Positions 32,909-40,697 of a stretch of 40,697 bases of DNA are shown here, in pieces. The translations under genes were made by a program, and so were the position numbers. Each line of letters begins with the position of its first letter. The stretch's first letter is position 1. The DNA is from Nonomuraea sp. SBT364. GTDB taxonomy: Bacteria > Actinomycetota > Actinomycetes > Streptosporangiales > Streptosporangiaceae. The stretch spans positions 1-40,697 of the forward strand of contig NZ_LAVL01000070.1 in assembly GCF_001083785.1 (NCBI RefSeq). The letters are read 5' to 3'. Below the pieces are notes generated by a model, which saw nothing but the letters and a program-made list of their open reading frames with translations, did not search any database and was not told where the DNA came from.

Positions 32909-35053
32909 TTAAATCGCTGCCTCCATATCGCGAAACGCGAGACCATGTGCATTGTCGATGTTGCGTGCGCAAATTCGGCATGCCTGTTCATGCGTACAGG
33001 AACACGCTCGGACGTCCGGCTCTTCTCCGGGCCACTCATACACAAGGTCAGTGGGGTAATCCTTGCTACACGAGATCGTCGCGAACGCGCCGGCATGCTG
33101 ATTCAGCAGCTCACCGACCTCCATGATCTCGGACCGGGTCAGAAGAAGGATGACCTGGTACGGCGGCTGGTCACCCGTTGGAGGATGAGTGATGGTGTTT
33201 ACCATCCGCTGCTTCACTCCCCCTGAAACCATACCTAGAGGTGTGTCGATCAGGCGTGGCGCGGTGATCCCAGCAACCTCCATAAGCGACCAGATGAAAG
33301 CGAGGGTTAGTGCACGCTGCGATGCACCATTTAGCTCATAGTCTGTATCAAGATTTGTCCCATGCTGGCTCTCGACCACGATATCGAACTTCTCCGTGAT
33401 AGAGACGCGTCGGAAAACGCCGAGCTGGGCATCCGGCTCGGCACCGACGATCGACAGGAAAATATCCTGCAAGCGTGCCGAAACCATCTGCACGTACTCG
33501 CCCTCAAGGCGGCGCTGAACTCGTTCCGCTAGAGATCGCAGCTCCTCAGCCACATCACGCTTGATGATGAGATCTCGATTGGCCTTGTTCTTTTGCGTAA
33601 CCTTAGCAAGTTCTTGTTCGCGCTCCGCCAGCTGGGTTTCAAGGGAGCTTATGCGCTCCTCGATACGCCCTAGCTCGAGAACTCCATCACCGATCTTCTT
33701 GCCCACAGCTGCAAGTTCATCTGTGAGGGTACGCACACGAGTGTCATCGATACGGCTGCGCTTAGTTTCGGCCTGCTTTAGCTCGACATCAGCACGTGCC
33801 AGATCATCCCGTGCTGATGTATACGCCAGAAGCGTCGCCTCGCGCCTGGCAGCGAAGTCTTCACTGTCCGCAGCGGCAACGGCGAGACCTCGCGCAGAAT
33901 AGCGCAGCTCCGTCAGGCGCTCAACCATTTCAGAGTTCTCGCGCTGGTCGTCAAGCAGATGCTGAACGTGGTCCCTCAGAACGGAACCAGGACGCAGGTC
34001 TCCGCCGCAGATGCACTCGCCGTCTTCTAGTCGGTCTTCGAGGACCTTAAGGGACCTGTTGGGAATCACACGCCGATCGGCGAGTTCTTCAAGTTTCGAC
34101 CGACCCTCATCGATACTCGTTGCCGCAAGGGCCAAGGAAAGTGCCTGGCTCTTAAAAGCAGTCCGCATATCAGCAAGGGCGGCTTCTACTCGATTGCGAC
34201 ATCCCTCAATGCGCTTCTTGAGCGCATTGATTTGCATATTCAATTCATCGAGATCGCCGATACCGCGCAGCTGATTAAGCTCACGATTCCACTCGTGCTG
34301 CTGGACCTCCATCGATTTCTGGCGGCTTTCAAGATGTGCGCGTTTTACCTCTTGCTCAGTAATCTGGCGGCGGAGATTCTCGCACAGGTTCTCCAACTCT
34401 TCAGCGTCCTTACCGCTCTCTGCGGATACTCGGCGTTTAATGTTGCCGTGGACATACTTCAGGTCGGCAACCGAAGACGTCAACTGATCGATACCAAGGA
34501 GCTCTCGAATTGCCTGATGAACTTTGCTCTGCCGCTCATGCGAATGGACACGCCCAGAGATAAACTTTTGGATGTCGTCACCGTTTGTGAAGAAGAGGTC
34601 GGACAGACGCTGCGGAACTAGCCGCTCGATCCAGGCTTCTGCAGGATTTACTGGCTTGTCGCCCTCTGGGGTGAGCCGGAATAGGGTAACTTGGTCTTGT
34701 CCTCGTCGCGGAGGGGCATCGACCATCGGAGTCTCTAGAACCATACGACGCAGGCGGTAGTCGCTACTCGTGCCTAGATCGTCCGTGTGCTCGAAAACAA
34801 TCTCCACCTCTACGTTTACGGGTACGCCAGGAGCACAGAACGTAGATGTAAGGCGTGGTGTGTCGACGTTTGCTACTTTGGTCAAGCCCTGCATTCCATA
34901 CAGGCCCCATAGCATCGCGTACAACAATGTCGTCTTTCCGGAGCCATTCTCACCGCGAATGACTGTAAGAGGTTTGGCAGGGTCGACAGAGAAGTGAATC
35001 GTGACGTCACGCATGAGCTTGAAGCGGGCGATGTGCACGGACTTGATGAGCAT
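32909..35053 (-). CDS. DndD/SMC-like ATPase with hook and C-terminal Cys cluster
   Basis: 714 aa. The start overlaps the previous stop (TAATG). Walker A GENGSGKTT is at 34-42. A long coiled coil (about 170-560) carries a CICGG hook at 347-351, a compact version of the Rad50/DndD zinc hook. The signature-like ASQRALTLAFIWSLM and Walker B LIDTPLGM complete an ABC head. An additional Cys-rich tail (SCTHEQACRICAR) is unusual and may bind zinc. Such ATPases hold or open DNA. With the helicase and the small proteins it would form the restriction side of the Ssp locus. Confidence 0.85.
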   Translation of the reverse strand: MLIKSVHIARFKLMRDVTIHFSVDPAKPLTVIRGENGSGKTTLLYAMLWGLYGMQGLTKVANVDTPRLTSTFCAPGVPVNVEVEIVFEHTDDLGTSSDYRLRRMVLETPMVDAPPRRGQDQVTLFRLTPEGDKPVNPAEAWIERLVPQRLSDLFFTNGDDIQKFISGRVHSHERQSKVHQAIRELLGIDQLTSSVADLKYVHGNIKRRVSAESGKDAEELENLCENLRRQITEQEVKRAHLESRQKSMEVQQHEWNRELNQLRGIGDLDELNMQINALKKRIEGCRNRVEAALADMRTAFKSQALSLALAATSIDEGRSKLEELADRRVIPNRSLKVLEDRLEDGECICGGDLRPGSVLRDHVQHLLDDQRENSEMVERLTELRYSARGLAVAAADSEDFAARREATLLAYTSARDDLARADVELKQAETKRSRIDDTRVRTLTDELAAVGKKIGDGVLELGRIEERISSLETQLAEREQELAKVTQKNKANRDLIIKRDVAEELRSLAERVQRRLEGEYVQMVSARLQDIFLSIVGAEPDAQLGVFRRVSITEKFDIVVESQHGTNLDTDYELNGASQRALTLAFIWSLMEVAGITAPRLIDTPLGMVSGGVKQRMVNTITHPPTGDQPPYQVILLLTRSEIMEVGELLNQHAGAFATISCSKDYPTDLVYEWPGEEPDVRACSCTHEQACRICARNIDNAHGLAFRDMEAAI

Positions 35054-35268
35054 TAGCTTTCTCCGCCCTTAGCGATGACAGCCGATCGACTGAGTACTTC
35101 GACTACCTTGGTTACATCTTCTCGACGCTGAGTGGCGTGCGCTTTTGACTGCAAGCCGACCACGTCATCGAGAGCTTTCACTAGCGCTGCTCTGTATCCA
35201 GGATAACGCTCTTCTATCGCGCGCACTTCTTGCTTGGCGACATCATTAATGCGGGGGGTGACTGCCAT
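35053..35268 (-). CDS. 71-aa basic helical protein
   Basis: 71 aa. AGAGGT lies 6 bases upstream of ATG 35268, and the stop overlaps the ATPase start. The sequence is mostly charged helix (VAKQEVRAIEERYPGYR, LVKALDDVVGLQSKAHATQR). No family recognised. Its position between the helicase and the ATPase, with tight coupling, suggests a complex component. Confidence 0.75.
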   Translation of the reverse strand: MAVTPRINDVAKQEVRAIEERYPGYRAALVKALDDVVGLQSKAHATQRREDVTKVVEVLSRSAVIAKGGES

Positions 35269-35283
35269 TCTAAGACCTCTGCC

Positions 35284-37443
35284 TTAAAGGATGCGCTCCA
35301 GCCTGTTAATGACCGTCCGGGGACCGTCCGGGTCGTACTCGTTCTCAGCTGCACCGGCAAATTCGCGAGCACGCAGAAGCTCGCCGGTGAGAATCGTACG
35401 TCCTTCACCTGCTTCGTCATCCGGTGGCACCACGATGAAGTCATGGAGTACCGCATGCGTCTTACCCTCTGCCCGTCGAAGAATCCGTCCGCGCCGCTGA
35501 ACCCATTCTCGGCGAACAGTGCTCGACGCCAAGAGATAGGCCGTATCAGTTTCTGGCAGGTCAATGCCCTCGTCGAGCACCTTCATTGCAGTCAGCACCT
35601 GATACTCTCCTCGACCGAACGCTTCGAGGTATCGCTCCGATCCACTACGACCGGTTTCCGTATTTGTAAATTCATGAAACCGGATCCCGAGCCGGCGGAG
35701 AAGGGCATTCGCTTCCTCGAGTTGCTTTACGCCTCCGAGAACCTGTTGCTTCGCCGAGGCATATATAAGAGTCCGAGAGACACTGCGTACGCCAGTCTCA
35801 ACGAGGAGAGCCTCAAGCGCTGCTATTTTCCCCGATGCTTGTTCGAGAACAGCACGTCGCTTACGCAACAGGTGTTCAATCTGATCGTCTTGCCCTTCGG
35901 TAGAGCCATCATCCTGCCTAGAGAAACCCTTGCGCCGGAGCTGCCGACTCAAGTCAACATAAGCCGCAAATTCATCCGACGTCATATTCACTTCGTGCAA
36001 GTGGTATCGATACGGCGTCAAACATCCGCCTGCGATTGCATCTGCAAGCGTAAATTCGTAAATCGGCGAGCCGAAGTAGTCGAACAATTGAGCGCTTCCG
36101 GATTCGTCGTACTGACGCGACGGCGTCGCCGACAAGCCGAGTCGTATATCGAAGCGTTGAGGTGCCACGCGCATGAAAGCCGGCGCACCCAAGTTATGCG
36201 CCTCATCACCGATGATCATAGTCTGCACATGCGGTGCGAGGCCATCTATGGCCTCGCGCAATGCAGTGTCGCCAGTGAACAGCTTCTGGGTACACAAAAC
36301 GACAGACGTGTATCTTGCTTTAGTTGCTAGGCTTGCTTTAAGCTCTTCGAGCCACACGCGCCGTTTGGGAACCGTCATATTGCTCGGCATGGCAGGCTCA
36401 ACACCGAACCGACGGATCACCTCTACCCATTGCCGCATTAGTGGCGCTGTCGGCACGATTATCATCAAGAGCATCGGGCCACTATGGCGATCCTGCTCAA
36501 CCACTGACGTAATGAGTGATGTTTGAGTCTTGCCACCACCAGTGGCAATGGCAAGAATTCCGCGGGAACCGGCTCCAAGGAATGTCCTAACAGCGACTCC
36601 CTGATGTTGATACCGGCCGGTTTCCCATTCAAGGCCATCCGGTATCCGCAGGAGACGAGGAGGCTCTATTGTGACTCCGGGTGGAAGGTCCGGCTCAAGT
36701 CCACGCATGTGGTCTATCTGCCAGGCTTTCCAGAAATCCTCGATCGTGGGAATGGACTGCAGCGCTCCCCGCTTGCCGATTATTCGCAAGCCGTCCACGA
36801 TTTCAATGGCGAGCACATGTGGGTTTTGGTTGTTCCAGTCTCGTTCCCAACCCATGAGCAGCTTAGCTACCCGTGCCTCAGCTGCCCGACCATCGACCCA
36901 CGGCCGGTCGACAGTCATCTGCTCACCATTTATAAGAAGGCCACGCGCGGTAGCATTGCCTGAGCCGTGCACGGCAAGCCACTTAGTCCCACCACGTAGG
37001 AGCCACTTCTTCTTGTGATACTGTCCACGCGTCATCAAGGCGAAGCGGACTCTCAAGCGTTTCGTGGCTACGAGGTATGCAAGACAATCTAGAGTGTGCT
37101 GTACAAGAGCCGACGACGAGACCACCGCTTCAGTAAACAACCGCTGTTCGAGTTCATGGATGACCTGCTCAGGAGATTTGGCCCCCCGTTCGAGCGCCTC
37201 GCGATCGGCATCGTCAATCTCTGGGCTGATCAGGAGACTCAAGCGACGCTCGGGATCAGCTAGAAATTCGGCCAATCCGGGTGCTATCTGCGCAAAACAC
37301 CGAGAGCTGAAGAAGCCAGCTCCAATGCGGGCCTCATCTGCTGCCGCCATTGCCGGTATCAGAACATCGCCGACCAAGTCGTCTTCAGGAATCTGGTAGA
37401 GGGGTTCAGCCTTGGCCATCGCGGCGATCAGGGAGGAGCTCAT
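35284..37443 (-). CDS. HKD/phospholipase D-like nuclease fused to SF2 helicase
   Basis: 719 aa from ATG 37443 (GGGAGGAG upstream). Residues 20-200 are a PLD-like domain with HKKKW (143-147) and GSGN (160-163). The typical Asp of an HKD motif is not obvious. SF2 helicase motifs follow: Q-like YQHQGVAV, Walker A ATGGGKT (300-306), DEAH (413-416), SATPSR and motif VI QRRGRILRR. The C-terminus ends VINRLERIL. Proteins of this plan cut or unwind DNA in defence loci. It is the first gene of the island on the minus strand. Confidence 0.88.
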   Translation of the reverse strand: MSSSLIAAMAKAEPLYQIPEDDLVGDVLIPAMAAADEARIGAGFFSSRCFAQIAPGLAEFLADPERRLSLLISPEIDDADREALERGAKSPEQVIHELEQRLFTEAVVSSSALVQHTLDCLAYLVATKRLRVRFALMTRGQYHKKKWLLRGGTKWLAVHGSGNATARGLLINGEQMTVDRPWVDGRAAEARVAKLLMGWERDWNNQNPHVLAIEIVDGLRIIGKRGALQSIPTIEDFWKAWQIDHMRGLEPDLPPGVTIEPPRLLRIPDGLEWETGRYQHQGVAVRTFLGAGSRGILAIATGGGKTQTSLITSVVEQDRHSGPMLLMIIVPTAPLMRQWVEVIRRFGVEPAMPSNMTVPKRRVWLEELKASLATKARYTSVVLCTQKLFTGDTALREAIDGLAPHVQTMIIGDEAHNLGAPAFMRVAPQRFDIRLGLSATPSRQYDESGSAQLFDYFGSPIYEFTLADAIAGGCLTPYRYHLHEVNMTSDEFAAYVDLSRQLRRKGFSRQDDGSTEGQDDQIEHLLRKRRAVLEQASGKIAALEALLVETGVRSVSRTLIYASAKQQVLGGVKQLEEANALLRRLGIRFHEFTNTETGRSGSERYLEAFGRGEYQVLTAMKVLDEGIDLPETDTAYLLASSTVRREWVQRRGRILRRAEGKTHAVLHDFIVVPPDDEAGEGRTILTGELLRAREFAGAAENEYDPDGPRTVINRLERIL

Positions 37444-38040
37444 GCTATCTCCTCCCTTCTTCCCTGCTCGCAGGCACTTGTGCGGCCTTAGCCGTCTGGA
37501 GCGTTACTTGGGCCCGTGGACATGTCCCGTCCTGTACTAGAGGGCAGCATAGCCGCCTTTCCGCGTGGCCGCGCGGCTGTGAGCGATCACATTTCGGCTC
37601 AGAGATGTCCGCTCCCAATCGAGTTACCCACTGGATGCGAATCTTCACAAATCGTCGGGGATAAGCATGGAATCTGCGGACGAACCGACCATCGGCTATT
37701 ATCCAACGAGAAGACATCGCTGCTACGCGAACCGCGACATGGGCGCTACCGTTGCCCTGCGAGCGCTCGTTACAGTGGGGATCTAGCCGGAGAGATGCGA
37801 AGGATGATCTTACGCGGCTCATGTCCTGCCTAGGCCATTTGCCTAGCTCAGGCTGCCTACGCGGACAGGGAGACCCTCACCCTCTTAGTACTCCAGTGAG
37901 CCCATGGGCGTAGCCGTGCTCGAGGGCTGAGGCGGTGCGTAAGCCGGATCGAAGGCCGCTGGAGATCGCTGCTGCCCGATGCGGTGCTCTGTTGGCGCTG
38001 CCGGTCCAGCAGCCGAGGTGCGTAGCGGGTGGCGGCTCAG

Positions 38041-38103
38041 GCTGCCGCGCCTCTTCCGGTGCTCGGGCCTGGCGGCCCTGGGCTCCGGGTTTCTTGCCAC
38101 TGG
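38041..38103 (+). repeat. Dispersed palindromic repeat, copy C
   Basis: The same orientation and core as copies A and B (TCTTCCGGTGCTCGGGCC, loop TGGC, GGCCCTGGGCTCCGGGT), then TTCTTGCCACTGG. It shares upstream GGCTGCCGCGCC with copy A. It lies beyond the helicase gene, at the outer edge of the defence island. Confidence 0.85.
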
Positions 38104-38726
38104 ACGACATAGTTGCTCTCAGACGGAGGCCGGGGACATGTGCGGGATGATCTTCCGCTACCAATACGACGTACTCGCTATTTCCCCAGCTCAACGCACC
38201 CAGACGGGCGGAGTAACCCCCACTCTCCTAATGTGGGTACCGCAGGCTCGGATGCTGCTGAAGACACCACCCTCCACGTCGGCGTTCAGCCCCTGACCAG
38301 CGGCTTCTCGGCCGCAGGTTAAGGTGATCGCTCATTCGCTGTCATGCATGAGCGGTAATTGCGCCGCTGCCGGTCGTGCTGGGTGTCGTTCAGGGAATCG
38401 AGCGTGAGGGTGAGCTGGCGGATGCCTTCCTGGGGATGAGGACAACCAGGAGCTAATTACTTCTTGTAGCCGCCTGGACTGCCACGCATGGGCGTGTGTG
38501 ATCGGACGAGTGGGAGCCTCGGGTGAAGACGTGCAAGATGACATGGCTCTCGGTCAGCCTCTAGCGCCGCAACGCCTCTCCGAGGGGCACCTTCCAGTCG
38601 CAGTCCAGCCAGTCAGCTATCTCCTGTCGCATGGCTTGTCCGTCATCTGCGCGGGCTACCGGCGCAGGGCAGCCGGGTAGGCCGTCCAGGTCCGGTCACC
38701 TCGAGGTGGTCGGCGGTGCTCGTCTG

Positions 38727-38746
38727 ACGGTTTTGACGTCAACCGT
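38727..38746. promoter_or_regulatory. Nested palindrome TTGACGTCAA
   Basis: ACGG, TT, TTGACGTCAA, CCGT: a perfect 10-base palindrome flanked by complementary 4-base arms. It lies about 180 bp upstream of the next gene. A possible operator. Confidence 0.3.
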
Positions 38747-38923
38747 GTTGGATTGGCCGGTAGGTCCTGGGAGTGGGCGACTGCACCGGCTGTGATCAAC
38801 ATCGTCGTCCCGATCCCCGCGCAGCGCAGCGCAGAATGGATGGCGAAGGCTGCTCCGGCCAGCGGATGCGGACCGCGGAGTTGGCCGTCGTAGCAGCACC
38901 GCCGCAGGCCCGTGGAAATTGCC

Positions 38924-39613
38924 ATGGAAGATCTTTTGGCCTTCCTGCCAACCTGGCGATGGACGTCCTCCACACTGAAGGCCGTGACGGACGATCTCAC
39001 CTCCGCGCGGAACCGCCTGCTCCCGCCCGGTCGGCTCTATCAGGTCGCGGCGCTGCTCAACATGCCTAACCTGGAGGAGACCGTCTCCTACGACGATCAC
39101 CTGCAAACCAGGCGGCAGGCGGCGCTGTACGCCGGCATCGCGAACTGGGCTCGGCTCTCGGCGAGGGCGGCCGAACAATTGGGCGAGTCGGACTTTCTCG
39201 AGGTTGCCGACCGGTTCGTCTACCTCGTCGAATACACCGAACAGCATGCCAAAGACTGGCACCAGGCTCCCAGCGAGCTCAGCCAGGGGATCGTCATGGC
39301 CGATTCGGCTGAGATGGTCGCGCGAAACGTACTCGCTCAGTACATCAGCCATCTGGCCGAACATCACGACGACTACCAGTTGTGGCTGGTGGATTCGCTG
39401 TCCCTGCGTGCGAGCGTGTGGCACATGGACACCGCCGAGGCGCACCGGCGTGACCTACCTGCCAACTGTTCCCTCGCATGGCACACGTTCAAGAGGGCGG
39501 GGATCTTTCCCCATGCCATCGAAGTCCGCACGCCTAGCCAAATACGCCAGATCATGGAGCACCACATCGCCCGTACCGGCGAGCCGACACGGAACGATGA
39601 CCTGAGCGATTAG
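38924..39613 (+). CDS. Conserved-looking hypothetical protein
   Basis: 229 aa from ATG 38924; GTG 38912 adds four residues (VEIA) and cannot be excluded. It is all-helical and rich in His, Trp and Gln, with segments such as YAGIANWARLSARAAEQLG, YLVEYTEQHAKDWHQAPS and SLAWHTFKRAGIFPHAIEV. No catalytic motif or membrane segment is visible. The frame is clean and codon use fits the neighbourhood, so it is probably a real gene. It stands alone between the gene-poor stretch and the SARP gene. Function not recognised. Confidence 0.7.
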   Translation: MEDLLAFLPTWRWTSSTLKAVTDDLTSARNRLLPPGRLYQVAALLNMPNLEETVSYDDHLQTRRQAALYAGIANWARLSARAAEQLGESDFLEVADRFVYLVEYTEQHAKDWHQAPSELSQGIVMADSAEMVARNVLAQYISHLAEHHDDYQLWLVDSLSLRASVWHMDTAEAHRRDLPANCSLAWHTFKRAGIFPHAIEVRTPSQIRQIMEHHIARTGEPTRNDDLSD

Positions 39614-39814
39614 GACTCTGCCGGCGTTTCGGCGGGAGGGCGGGGCCGAGTTCGCCAGAGGATGTGCGGCTCAGACAGGAATGAAACCCAGTACCGCAGG
39701 TCGCTGATCCCACCCCGTTCGCGGCCTTCTAACGGCCGCTTTCGACGACGTCGGTATCCCGCCAAGTTGACCGGTTTCGTCCGCTAGACTCCTGGCCCTT
39801 CGCAAGGCTGGGGC

Positions 39815-40623
39815 ATGGGAGCGTTCTCGGTGGGCGTGGAGATCAGGATCCTGGGGCCGTGGGAGATCGCGGTGGACGGTGCCGTTCTGCGCCTTGCGGG
39901 AGCGCGGCGGGTGGGGGTGCTGGCCCGGCTGGCGTTGAACGTCGGCCAGGTGGTCACGACCGAGCGGCTCCTGGCCGACGTCTGGGCCGGCAGTTCGGCG
40001 TCCACCACGGTCAAGCAGTTGCACATCGTGGTATCCAAGCTGCGGGAGGCGCTGCCGGACAAGGTCATCGCCACGGTGCCGGTCGGGTACCGGCTCGACC
40101 TGCCGCCGGAGAACGTGGACGCGAACCGGTTCTCCATGCTGGTGCGGCAGGCGCGCGCCACTCGTGACCGGGCCGCCGCGATCCGCCTCTACGAGCAGGG
40201 GCTGGCGCTGTGGCGCGGTGCCGCGCTGGAGGGCGGGGGCCAGGTGTGGGCGCAGATCGAGGCGGCGCGGCTTGAGGAGGAACGGCTCACTTCGCTGGAG
40301 AACCTCATCGACCTGCGCATCGCCGCCGGTGACCATCATGTCGTGGCGGGTGAGCTGGCCGCGCACGTCGAGGCGCATCCTTTGCGGGAGCGCCCGCGGG
40401 CGCAGTTGATGCTGGCGCTGTATCGTTCCGCCCGGCCTGCCGAGGCGCTGGCGGTGTACCAGGAGGCGCGTCGGGTCATGGTGAACGAGCTCGGTATCGA
40501 GCCGGGCGTCACGCTGCGGCGCCTGCAGCGTGCGGTACTGGCGGGCGATCCCGTTCTCGACCTGGCCACCGACTCCGCCCCAAGCACCGTTCCCGACCCG
40601 ACCACCGTTCCCGTCCCAAGCAC
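39815..40623 (+). CDS. SARP-family (AfsR/DnrI-like) transcriptional activator, truncated by the contig end
   Basis: From ATG 39815 (alternative GTG 39836). EIRILGPWEIAVDGAVLRL opens an OmpR-like winged helix. TTERLLADVWAGSSA..TTVKQLHIVVSKLREAL is the recognition region. The bacterial transcriptional activation domain (BTAD) follows: RAAAIRLYEQGLALWRG and LGIEPGVTLRRLQRAVLAGD. SARPs activate specialised-metabolite genes. A TP-rich linker after LDLATDSAP suggests more domains in the full gene, but adapter-like sequence begins at 40624, so the apparent frame to the window end is not genuine. Confidence 0.9.
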
Positions 40624-40697
40624 CTGTCTCTTATTCAAATCCTACGCCGCCGCCGCAGAGGAAAGTGTAAAGCACGGTGGTCTGCGTATTATCAAAA
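40624..40697. other. Probable Nextera-type sequencing adapter at contig end
   Basis: The last 74 bases begin with CTGTCTCTTAT, the transposase mosaic end. They are laid out as 33 + 8 + 29 + 4 bases, exactly like a Nextera i5 read-through ending in A's. By my by-eye alignment about 26 of 33 bases of the first block match the adapter and 21 of 29 of the GTGTA...CGGTGGTC block, with scattered errors as in low-quality read ends. The 8-base index slot reads AGAGGAAA. Confidence 0.88.

Larger units (their letters stand above)
37444..38923. other. Gene-poor stretch with repeat C
   Basis: No supported gene in 1.5 kb. Several overlapping ORFs in all frames look like chance frames. It holds repeat copy C, an AGCGG..CCGC hairpin near 38299-38320, and a TTGACGTCAA palindrome within ACGG..CCGT near 38727-38746. 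Composition and the absence of clean frames suggest decayed DNA at the edge of the island. Confidence 0.55.

Noticed and set aside
37877..38194. 105-aa minus-strand frame containing KPGAQGRQARAPEEARQ
   Set aside because: It reads straight through palindromic repeat C. The same peptide-like string arises at copy A, so it is a repeat artefact rather than a protein.
38656..39000. 114-aa minus-strand frame over the 38924 gene start
   Set aside because: Composition is unlike a folded protein and it overlaps the stronger plus-strand gene.
39671..40378. 235-aa minus-strand frame
   Set aside because: It is an Arg/His-rich shadow of the SARP gene, whose DNA-binding and BTAD motifs are unmistakable on the plus strand.
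1..40697. CRISPR arrays, tRNA or rRNA genes
   Set aside because: No regularly spaced ~30-base repeats, no tRNA T-loop/anticodon arrangement and no rRNA segment were recognised on either strand by eye.

Overview
The window is high-GC actinomycete DNA. GTG starts, tight ATGA/TGATG gene overlaps, an AfsR/DnrI-type regulator, WXG100-like proteins and a RepSA/FtsK-type integrative element all point to Actinomycetota, possibly Streptosporangiales; the genus cannot be fixed from sequence alone. The right edge is a contig end: its last 74 bases look like sequencing adapter.

Layout. (1) 1-2.2 kb: an IS-end-like repeat array, gene-poor DNA and two small membrane proteins. (2) 2.3-5.7 kb: a GIY-YIG protein broken by a one-base frameshift, a DUF2075 nuclease-helicase, and a HAD hydrolase. 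(3) 5.8-9.3 kb: a coupled small protein / 678-aa WXG100-like protein / lipoprotein trio, with a convergent Ser/Pro-rich membrane protein. (4) 9.4-18.7 kb: an actinomycete integrative and conjugative element (AICE). It has integrase, excisionase, RepSA-type initiator, small ORFs, an SpdB-like membrane protein, an FtsK-like transfer ATPase and an SCO3933-like protein in one minus-strand operon. That operon diverges from a GntR regulator, and two overlapping P-loop kinases and a second small GntR follow. No att sites were found. (5) 19.1-37.4 kb: a defence island, all on the minus strand. In transcription order it holds an HKD/SF2 helicase, a 71-aa protein, a DndD/SMC-like ATPase, a 136-aa protein, then SspA (cysteine desulfurase), SspB (DUF4007), SspC (large ATPase), SspD (PAPS-reductase-like), a tandem winged-helix protein and a second PAPS-reductase-like enzyme. 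After these lies a 1211-aa fusion of a STAND-like NTPase to the C-terminal part of a type ISP-like DNA methyltransferase. (6) 37.4-40.7 kb: gene-poor DNA, one unknown conserved-looking protein and the start of a SARP regulator.

How the parts work together. sspA-B-C-D match the Ssp single-strand DNA phosphorothioation pathway: SspA mobilises cysteine sulfur and SspB/C/D install it in the DNA backbone. The four upstream genes sit where a partner restriction module (SspE or SspFGH type) would be expected. The downstream pair (tandem wHTH plus second PP-loop enzyme) is an unusual addition, and a perfect 11-bp-arm palindrome lies just upstream of the second PP-loop gene.

Most notable observations: the probable Ssp system with a composite restriction side and extra genes; the NTPase-methyltransferase chimera, whose junction falls where methyltransferase motif X should be; three copies of a ~60-bp palindromic repeat that lie between the defence modules; and the adapter tail truncating the SARP gene.
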